In this document: positions 36,610-46,039 of the stretch, piece after piece
Layout of the letters: the number at the start of each line of letters is the position of its first letter
Position numbering within the stretch: the first letter of the stretch is position 1
DNA from: Paragyromitra xinjiangensis
Taxonomy: Eukaryota; Ascomycota; Pezizomycetes; Pezizales; Discinaceae
DNA length: 64,000 nt
Reading direction: 5' to 3'
Assembly (NCBI GenBank): GCA_038503065.1
Contig: JBCAMK010000002.1
Span: 2,666,001 to 2,730,000, forward strand
Program-made: the position numbers and the translations under genes
The notes under the pieces: generated by a model
Told to the model about the DNA's origin: nothing
Database searches by the model: none
The model's input: the letters and a program-made list of their open reading frames with translations, nothing else

Positions 36610-36835
36610 CTAGCGAATTCAAAAAGTAACCGAAAACCCTAACCCACACGCAGGGCAGCGTAGATACATCTAACTTCAGCAATTGTGGTCCAAAAAACTT
36701 CAAATCAAATTTAAGAGGCTAAAGGAACAATTAGCTGTCTTAAAAGTAGGACACAAATTTTTTGGGGTGTGGATAGCCTACGCACCAAACGTGGGTTAGG
36801 GTTTCGGCTCGCTTGATACTTTTTGAGTTCGCTAG
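36610..36835. repeat. inverted-repeat element with CCCTAACCC in the arms (MITE-like)
   Basis: The arms start CTAGCGAA(T/C)TCAAAAAGTA at 36610 and, in reverse complement, at 36835. Both continue, after a small indel, to CGAAA(A)CCCTAACCCAC, about 45 bp per arm. The middle (about 125 bp) is non-coding. It has the size and form of a MITE, but I could not define a clean target-site duplication. The CCCTAACCC resembles the fungal telomere unit but is only 1.5 units long. Confidence 0.6.
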
Positions 36836-38656
36836 GAGTTATAGCCAATCGCGAATGGAGCGACCAATGACCTTAGCTCGGTGCCGGTATGGTAGGTTTT
36901 GGTCGACAATGCTTGTCTCTCTATCGCATGCCACGTTGTACGCCCAACATCTATTTTATATACTATAATTCTTGACGCTTCCGGCAGCCTTTCACCCAGA
37001 TATTATGCAAGCCGCCATGTCAGACTACTGTTTGCCCCGGAAAGCAATCGCGTAAAAATTGGGAATTTCACAACGGGAGTTGAGCTCTACACTCTGATCT
37101 ACATGTACCTACAATAAGGCCCATTCTTCATTTAAGTGCTGGGACTAAGGGGCACAAAAGCAAGAATTACTACAAGGATATTCAGAGAGTGTCTAAGCTG
37201 AGCTACAGCCCTGCTATACTCAGAGATACACAAAAGTGGCACAGCGCCTGACCTAGCAGCACCCAAAACCCTAATTTCCCTCACAACACAGTACCCTAGG
37301 TAAGTATAGATCTTTACTTTCGTTTTGATCTTTGGTCATACAAACTAACAAAATGGGTGGTTGTAAAACCTTCCTGACTTTATCGGCTTGTAAAATTTAA
37401 AATCCACACCCCGATTGATATGAAAGACCTACCCTACATTTTCACTGAGGAATTGGCAGCGTTGTATTGCTCTTATGCATCCTTACGACTGGTACAAGTG
37501 ACAGGTACAGAGAATAGCAGGGGAGATGGAGCCCTTCAACCTTAACTTTAACCTTCGGTCTTAATCACAAGTTATCGCTTGCACCAATCTGCCCGCTGCT
37601 TCGCTCGTTCTCTTCCTCAGAGGCCCTCTCCAACTATCCTGCTACACTCCCATCAAAAAAGCAAAGCTCCCAAAGAGACTCTAGCTGTCTCAGTGATGGC
37701 TTGATGGATGGGTATGACGTCCATGATGGCAGAGGCTACAGAGGTAGCAATTACTGATAAGGGGCTTGAGGCCGTCATTATAGGCGTTGTAGTTACCACT
37801 GTGGCTGTAATGGTAGGCATTGATGCAAAAGGAGCGTCGGTACCACCGAGGTGAACTGAAGTCGTCTTCGCCCTAAAACTGGCATTGTGCGGCCACCCGC
37901 GATCCGCGAGTTTACTAGGCGTACATCTGCTGCTGAGGCTTGTCACCTTTGGAAAGGGATTTGAAGGAAATGACTGTATGACAATAAACTGTTCTATGTT
38001 ACACTCTTTTTTGCCGACAGACAAAAACCCAGGCTATAACCTCGAAACCCACTGCTGGACGATGTTTCTGCGCTCAGTCTCTCAAAGCGCCACTTGCTCC
38101 GTGTAGCAGACTTTGAGATAGCCGTTTGCAATTGGTTTGACGATGGTTGTAATTATTAAAGAAGCAAGAGCAACATAAATACAGAATTACCCTGCTAGTA
38201 GCGTGTTCTTTAGTCTAGGCTAACTAAGCCACCACGTGCACGGAAGCACATCACAACAGTAGGAAAATTTCAGAGTGGCCGCCAGCTGGAAAGCTCCGAG
38301 TGGGAAGGGGACCTCACTATAGAGGATCTCGTTGTCGTCATCTTGAGGTGACTTGATGCACTCACACGTCAACCTTGCGTGAAAAGCAATTTACTACAGA
38401 ATTCCCACCCATGTTGGCATTTAAGCTGACTTGTTTGGCAATAAACCAGCCTGGCCTCCGTGATAAGCGGCTGTTGAACGAGAACGGGGCATCGAATTTA
38501 GTGGGGGCACAGTGGAGGGATAGCTGAAGGGGGAGGATGATGGTTGTGAGGGATGTTGTCTTGTGCGTAATCAATTAGATTAGATCTCGGCCTGGTTGCT
38601 TAACATCAATGGAGGACTTCCCGCAAGCGATAGAACGAGATTTATGAAGATAGATA
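36836..38656. other. 1.8-kb gene-free region between inverted-repeat elements
   Basis: A minus-strand frame at 37653-38024 (123 codons, Ser/Thr-rich at its end) is the only notable frame and has no recognised domain. No gene is supported. Confidence 0.5.
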
Positions 38657-38839
38657 CAGTCGCACCTCGTTATGCCGGACACCTAGAATCTAGTGGATCT
38701 CGCACGAGATAGCAAGTTTTCCCAAAGAATCTGGGGCAACAAATCTATTCCGCGGTAGAAAAATGTTTTGGTCAGGGCATTTTGTACGGGACAGCAAGGG
38801 ATTTGGCATACTAAGTTCCGGCATAGCGAGGTGCGACTG
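38657..38839. mobile_element. 183-bp MITE with pogo/Tc1-mariner-type ends
   Basis: Terminal inverted repeats of 23 bp begin CAGTCGCACCTCG and continue TATGCCGG, with one mismatch (GTTATG against GCTATG). The element is flanked on both sides by TA (38655-38656 and 38840-38841), the target duplication of the Tc1/mariner/pogo group. The CAGT...CCTCG...TA..CGG ends resemble pogo/Tigger-type termini. The inside is non-coding, so a transposase from elsewhere must have moved it. Confidence 0.85.
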
Positions 38840-39367
38840 TACTCATTTACGAATAGACCCATTCTACAAGCTATAGGATTTCTATTCTGTCCCTAGGATA
38901 AATTAGGGATCGTGGTAAAAAAGTTTCCACTAGTCACTAACTATAAATCTTGGCCGCTTAAAAATCTTGATAGTCTAGCTGATTGTGGCAAGTCACAGTT
39001 GGAATTCTATCCATAGTTTCTATTCCTGCGAATAGAAAATTTTCTATTCAATAATTTCCTACTTCACTTATCTCGATTAGTTTTACCTTGATAAATATCC
39101 TAGTTTCTACTACCTCTATATAGATTTTACAATTCGTTGTGTTTTGTCAAGTCGGCCGCCATATATCTTGGATAGAACACACGATCACCGCCCCGTAGAC
39201 AATCTGAAAGGCAATCCTATACAATCTTAGACCTAGAGGATTGCTCACCGTTGGTGGTTAGATTATCTATAACTTGTTTTAGGGAGATTGAGCAAGTAGT
39301 GAGGTAAATGTAGACCGGGATGGACTTATAACTTTTGATTATGTTTGCCATAGCTGTTTATCGGCTG
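38840..39367. other. spacer between the two transposable elements
   Basis: AT-rich DNA with a small TCTATTC-type palindrome near 39020-39050. No gene seen. Confidence 0.5.
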
Positions 39368-39952
39368 TAGTGCGGTCCACGAGGCAGCTCGAGGCGAGCC
39401 AGGAGGTATGCCTCGAGGCACCTCGTGCTCGTGGGTGGGTCTGCTTCGGGCTGCTCGAGCAATGGAGGGCTTGCCTCGAGTCATAGGGGCATAGAGGTAC
39501 TATTAGAGGCACCTTCTAAGTAAGAATTATCATCCAATACACTGGTATCTAATAAAGTAGCTATCTACTAATATCGTCTTCTTCCTAGTTAAGTTTACTT
39601 GTATCATCCCATCATTCCCTCAATAGTTGCTTACTGTATAAAGTCTTCAAAATTCAAATCCTCTATATCGTGTTAAGTCATTGGGAAATTCTTATCAGAG
39701 GATGCTACCGTGGATACATAGTGCTAGTAGGTATGTGGGTTACTGCCAGTGGCATTGAACCCGAAGGTACCGGCGAGAGATAGGTGGAGAATACGTATGA
39801 AACCAGTTCCATGGGCCTGGATGGTATCCAGGGGTCGATCACCGCCGCTGTGAAACCCCATAGGCTGAGACCTCGAGGCACCTCGTGCTCGCGGCCCCCC
39901 TGCCTCGGGCAGCCTCGAGGCCTCGAGCGAGCTTGCCTCGTGGACCACACTA
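39368..39952. mobile_element. 585-bp non-autonomous hAT-like element
   Basis: The ends are TAGTG(C/T)GGTCCACGAGGCA in inverted orientation, flanked by a perfect 8-bp direct repeat ATCGGCTG (39360-39367 and 39953-39960). An 8-bp duplication with TAG-type ends is the hAT superfamily signature. Both subterminal regions are packed with CTCGAG (four copies at the left end, three at the right). A 20-bp direct repeat CCTCGAGGCACCTCGTGCTC occurs at 39411 and 39871. The inside has no transposase frame, and the predicted small frames overlap the repeats. The perfect duplication argues for a fairly recent insertion. Confidence 0.88.
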
Positions 39953-40523
39953 ATCGGCTGTAATGATCTATTTCGAGGTATAAGTTTCAGTGGTGGTGGG
40001 ATAGAGACTGAAGGAACACGGAGCCACAGAGCAGAAAGCACTAGGAGCTATGAACCGGCGCTATCCCAAAACTGAGGTGGATATTGCCGATCCCAAAACC
40101 GCCCACCTAATGTGAGAATCCCCGCTATGTGGTCAATTTTAATATCGGTAATGTGAGTCTTGCTTTCTATAGGCAAGTCACACGGGCATTTTACGGGACT
40201 AAGATCTCCAGTCAGATGGTTTGTGATGCGATTCCAAATAACAAAATCTAACTTTACATTAACCCACTCCAAAATAAGGAAAAAGGAGACAATTAATAAC
40301 CACTACTTTGGAAATCCAAGTTCACCAGTGCTTGTTAATAGTACAATAGTTCGAAGACTCAAATCCTAAGCCAATTTACACTACCATTCGCCCACTTCCC
40401 AGGAACAAGATATGAAAATATAAGTGGGAATACAAATACTAAGACCTCCCGCACTACTCCGTACTTTGTCTTCCACAAAAGTAATAATTAAAAAATCAAA
40501 CCACATCTAAGCCCGAAGATTTA
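39953..40523. other. 3' flank of the amidohydrolase gene
   Basis: The 8-bp hAT target copy is followed by non-coding DNA. No gene seen. Confidence 0.5.
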
Positions 40524-43500
40524 TTATTCTACCTCTGGCCAACATCCTTCCTCTCCAGAATCAACATTCCCCTGATCAACAATTAGTACCACGCTCGCAC
40601 CATGCTGTAAAGGATTTCCCTCCCAAACAACAAAGTCTCCGGCTCCGGAGGCCTCATTTAGCCCTAAAATTTTCTGTACTTCCACTGTTGCGAGCTTCAC
40701 TGCAAACGCTTCTTCATCTTGCACCGTTGGGAAACCGATATACTTTGCAGCCCAGGCGGCTTCGAGAAATAGGCCTCGAACGAAAGCGTCGTCTATAGGT
40801 GAATGGCTAGTTAAAACAAGACCTGAACCTCAGCGACAGTAGGAGAGGAATAAAGCTCACCAGTGGCAGCTAGACCGAATTTTACACCAGCATTATAAAG
40901 GACTTCAACGATCGACTTCGAAACCGGAGGTCCAGTGAGGCTGCATCGTAATACGTGTGAGCAGATCCACTTTCCTGATATCTTATACTAACGAAGAAGC
41001 AGTATTACCAGTGTCGATACTCCCATTCACCCGGTTCACATCTCCATGGCGCAAGTATAACTGGGAGATTGGCAGCTGCAAGCTCATCCGCAACCTATCA
41101 TATCCCAACATCAGCATCCAGGCTTCTTCAGCCAATAAGGGATGGGTGAATTATTACCCCCCAAGACTCGATGCCCCCATAAATAACCAATTTGACGCTG
41201 GGAAACTCGTTTTTGATTTTGATCACTTGCGCGATATCATCCTAAGAAAAAAAAATCTGTTAATATTGGTATTCCTTCTCAGAGCCCTTGACTTGCAATC
41301 ACGGCATGGAAGATGCTACCTTGTTATTTGCTTTAACTACAACCGGAATATCGCCACTCGTAGCCTGACTGAAAAGCGCATTATTCACTTTTGAATCACT
41401 TTTGTTGTCTAAAAACAATTTTCGTAGGTCCTGTAGCTGAGACGAAATTGTCGGGTTCAAGCTGCCTGTACCAAAGCCCCCATTAAAAAAATGCACCTCC
41501 TAAACCTTGTCAAAGATAATAATTACTTTTCCCGCTCTGGCCGACAACAAAATGTAGAGCAACATTCTCTAAAATCACATTCATGCCCGATTAGCCGCTA
41601 AGATGGTAAGGCAAAACAAGGATTCACTTATAAGCCTTCGAAGATGGCGTTATTCTCAAGTATATTCCTAGCCGTAGTCCTAAACCCTACACTCACTCCC
41701 TGCAAGAGCCCTCCCGCATGCAATGGTGGTGTAACGACTTTCGTTACACCCCCAGATTTCGCTCTGGTAATCAACTTTCCCCCGAAATGTAACCCGTACT
41801 TGGCGTATATGATAGAATCCTCATTAAGAGGGTCGGAAAATGGTGATACAGCGCCATCTTGTGTTGCCTTTTCTGCTTCAATTTCAGATAACCCGATTCC
41901 AACTGAAAGTACGGTTAGTCCAGGAAGGAGATGACCATCAGATAGCGTTAGTATTTTAGAAGTGGCGGTAGTGGGGTGTAGCTCAAGGCAGACAGACTCA
42001 GTATTGATGCAGAGAGGCTTCTTGTTTTTCAGCACAAGGACCAAACTTTCATTAGAAGGGGGGAGAATCTCGAATGGGAGTATTCCTGGAGGGAGAAGTG
42101 ATTTCACAATCCCTTTAATAACTGTTATCTCATCCTCCCTCTGGATAGACGAACAGAATTCACGTTTCAGCTCCTGGTCTGTGCTGGATCGCATCCTTGG
42201 CTTGGATGCTTCAGATCGCTCTTTCATTACGATGAGAGTTTTGCTCTCCTCTTCTCTCTTCACGTCGAACAAAGGTCTCCCATCGATATAAACTTGGATA
42301 GGTGTCGCACCGACAGAAAGCGGGTGGGAATCCCAAACCACCTTCCGAGGTTGAACGTCAGTTCCTTCGCGCTTCCTTGAGAAGAAAATGGTACGTACCA
42401 AATCACCATCATACCCCGTTCGAATGTATCCAATACGATCATCAAGTCCTAATGCTTTCGCTGGGGTAGAAGTAACTGCAGCCAATGCAAGGTCGGCGGA
42501 TAACTGAAAACCATGGGCTGTCGCAGCTTGTGGCCTATTCCCAACCTATCAGAATCTAGAGCAATTAATTGAAGGACTGTTTCCATACAAAAGGTATTTT
42601 GCATTAATCACTGGGTGATCCTAAATCAGACATTAGAAACGATGCTAGCCGAAACCCTGTGGCCTTCCGGGGACATACAGATTTGTAAACGATTGGGAGA
42701 CCAGCTTCCGAGAGTATCTTTCCTGCCCAAAGGCTTGCCTGATACGCTTCCTTTTCTGTCAGTTAATCCTTGTCAGCAATCTACTAACATTAGCTACTTC
42801 TACTAGTGTCTCACTGTAGTAGGCAAGTTCCGCAAACGTTGCCACGGTGACGTTGCTAACCAACCCCACCAATCTATTAGTTCTCGCGAACTATCACTCA
42901 TCTTCGAAGATTACTCACTGGTCTTCCCTCTTCAGCATCTCCGGGATTCTCCACGCATCCAACGCATGATGAAATGCCTCGATCCTCCACCCATACTCAT
43001 CCGCGTACCGAAGCATATTCTCCATATCCATCGTCTCGTAGCAGTGAATATTAACCCTTACATCTCCCCTTAGGATCCCTAGTGTGAGATCATAATCTAC
43101 ATCTTCTGGTAGCCCACGCATCACCAGTTCAGAGTTAGCGGTTGCGGGATTACTAGCCAATGAGCACCATTGATCCTGTCGCTCGCGAAGCTGTTTTGCG
43201 GAAGCTAGGTGAGCACGGAGGGCATGACCTAACCCCATGCGACTATTCGCCTTCGAGGGATAAACCCTTTTTGGGTTCTCACCACAAGCCTTTACGAAAC
43301 AAATTCATCAGCAAGATGAGATTGTATAAATTAGATTGAAAGCGGGGAGCAACCATTTTGGCCCATCGAATGCGCTTCGGTAAGTTCTCGGGCTCGATGA
43401 GAAGATCCGATACGGCATTTTTAGGAGCAGGGGAGTTCTTGATTGCGTATGCTTCCCCACCAATGATGTTAGCTGATCCTGGTAGAATGAGTGATGTTGT

Positions 43501-44409
43501 AACGCTGTTATTTAAGAACGATATTAGCCCATGTAAAGTAATTGAAGCGGTTTATCAATGGGGGCGGCTGCATACCCCCCAGAAGCAATAATGTTGATCG
43601 CTGGATCATGTGGATTAATAGCATCAATTGTTCGAGCCCAAGGCGTCATTGGATTGACAACTTCATTCACATCGGCCGTAGCTTTTAATAGTAAATTTAG
43701 TGTTTGTTTTGGTGAAAGTAGTAGGAAAGAACGTTTTGGGCATTTAGTATTAAGGTGACAAGATGGGCATGAGGGATACATGTAAGCCTCTCGAGTGAGA
43801 GGTTATGAGCGCATAATGTTAAGAAATAAAGCATCTGGATAACACGTGAGAGAATGTAGGGCACTCACCCCTCAGGTACGGATAAGAGTCGACTGTGCTA
43901 TGGGAGTGCATGTCAATCAGACCTGGTGTAACATGTAGACCCCACATGTTGTGGACTATGCTTATGCCATCTTCCGTTTCCCATGCAAGCCTGCCAGTTT
44001 CGGTAACTCCCGTTACGAGACCCTGCTGGAGAACTACATCTACGGCCTCAGGGATCCAAGCCTCGCCGTCATAAAGTGTTACATTCTCCAATACCACGAT
44101 GTCAGGTGTCGAGTCCGAGTGCCTAAAGCGAGGATTAACGTTTCTAGGAGCCCGAGATCGCTCCCAATACGGCTGATGGGTAAAGGAATTGCACTTTTGG
44201 AGGTCTGTATGTAGGCGAGTGACTTGGGTTGAGGTAAGTGTGAACGTAGGCTGGGAAAACGAGTAAAGGTGGAAGAGGGTATATATCAGGGAGAAGATGC
44301 AAAACATGAGCGATAAGACATAAGAGCTTGAGCGAATGGAAAAATTCATCTGAGGTCGCAGTAAGAAATAGGGGATGGGAGAGGCGTGAAGAGACGGTAG
44401 GTCTTTCAT
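40524..44409 (-). CDS. membrane-anchored fungal amidohydrolase-superfamily protein
   Basis: Many exons join in frame (about 13-15; not all boundaries fixed), giving roughly 850-900 aa. Near the N-terminus one hydrophobic helix (SSYVLSLMFCIFSLIYTLFHLY) suggests a signal anchor. The amidohydrolase fold then shows VTPGLIDMHSHS (metal HxH), DVNEVVNPMTPWARTIDAI, IASGGVTTSLILPGSANIIGG, RIRWAKMACGENPKRVY, VNIHCYE, FHHALDAW, KSDHPVINAKYLL and PAKALGLDDRIGYIRTGYDGDLV. These give the expected metal ligands. A C-terminal half (ISSQLQDLRKLFLD through DDIAQVIKIKNEFPSVKL, LAPWRCEPGEWEYRH, FGLAATD and DFVVWEGNPLQ) looks like a second, ligand-poor amidohydrolase-like lobe. The substrate is unknown. The start is set at 44409; 44421 and 44349 are alternatives. 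Confidence 0.82.
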
Positions 44410-46039
44410 TTCCCAACCCATTGGATGTATGGAGAAGAGAATGTGGGAAACCTCTATCAGAGATCTGGAGTGGAAGAAGAGGGGCTCAGTTAAATAAATC
44501 AGCAAGGTAAATTGGGCAGCTACCGTCCCAACCTAAGCTAGAGTGTGTGAATCACAGTGAAGGACAGGTGTGGTTATGGTCCTCCAGCAGTTTTTCGAAG
44601 CCAGGACCTGCAGGATAGTTCGTATTCTTTGGCACCAGGTGATCGTTTTTGCATCCCACGAAACCAGGTACGCTCGCCAAAAGGTAGAAAGTGTTAAGCA
44701 CCGCCCACATAAGCGACGCAACGCAATCGCGCTAATCACGATTATAATGACGAATTAAGGATCCATCACAGGGATTTTCTTTAGCTCTATCGGTGTTTTT
44801 ATCTGCCCCAGGACTAAATGTGCCAATTGACATCGAGATATGATCTTGTACAGCGCGAGTAAGATCACCGACAGAAAAGATGGGTCCCGTGGCACGACCC
44901 CGGGCCGTCTTGCATTGCTCCGTAACATTGTTTTGCGGTTCGCCCCCAACAAGCCGAGGGTCAAGATGGTCAGGGTCGGTTAACAGTGTCGTTTCCGATA
45001 CCATCCCCCGTTTATGTCACAGGGGAACAGCCATCTCACGTTCCCGTATGTAATATATAATACCCGGTATCACACAAAGGTACTATAGGGAGGGTACATC
45101 ATAGCGGGATGTGGGGTGCAGTGCGACAGTGGCTCCAGGTCGTGATATAAGATATAATTTAGCCTCTACTGATTGTTGTCAGTGGCTTCCTATCGGCGTA
45201 CCTATAACGAGTGATTTACGGTTGCACGGGATAGCAAAACCAACTAGATCAACTAGATGGGTCGATTCTGTGCAGCCGAATAAAATTTCTTTTTAAATAG
45301 GTAGCTCAAAGCCAGAAACCCAAACCCCGATCTTCTATCCATGATATATATTCTTCAAGGAGTGGAATAGGATCGCCCAAACACGTGGGGTTCAGCTGGG
45401 TGCATGATTTGGCTGAGAAGGAGTGGCGGTCATCAACAGATTCCTCATGAGGAAAATGGCTCAAACCCCAACAGCTAGCCAGTCCATAGAGCAACTGGTA
45501 TGAAGTTTATCAACGCAAAGCTACTCTATTATGGCGTGTTCCATTAACGGTCGAAGCTGTTTCAGATTGCACCAGAATTCCGCGCCGGAGCGACTCACGG
45601 GAAACATTTCCTCCGATCTCCCTTCTGACGCATGCGCCAAGAAGGCTTGAAAGAATCTGGAAAAACTTGCTGCAGGCAACACTGAACGGGGCAGCAACCA
45701 AGCTGAATCGGTAACATATTTTTCTTGGAAATCAAGTGTTTAAGAAGTTCTTAGCTTGAAACGACTAGACTTGTCAGCTACCGAGCCTGAGGTAGGAAAC
45801 AAAACCTTGTCCAACTTACGATCACGACGAACCTGAGACTCTTTCCTTGCTTCCGCACCCGCTTTTGTATCTGGAGACTCCCCCCTCTCGCTCTCACTCA
45901 GGCTCACGACTGCTGTAGCGGTCCTGTTCTTGGTACTCTTGTGAGCTGGGCTAGAGACTAAGCATTGGCAACTGCACAGACCCACCGCCGATCCGCGGGG
46001 AAATAAAGTCTTGTTATCTATCCGCCCAGGATTAATCAT
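44410..46039. other. divergent upstream region, no gene confirmed
   Basis: Separates the amidohydrolase start from VPS9. A 90-codon minus-strand frame (44732-45004) has varied, protein-like composition but no recognised domain or splice partner. Short direct repeats of CAACTAGAT lie at about 45240-45255. Confidence 0.45.

Noticed and set aside
37653..38024. 123-codon Ser/Thr-rich minus-strand frame, possibly a relic of a glycosyltransferase stem
   Set aside because: Similarity to the stem of the gene at 35265 is only compositional; no catalytic part follows.
39705..40041. Overlapping minus-strand frames at the right end of the hAT-like element
   Set aside because: They arise from the CTCGAG-rich subterminal repeats and show no transposase motif.
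44732..45004. 90-codon minus-strand frame with varied composition
   Set aside because: No domain recognised and no convincing neighbouring exon; left as unannotated.
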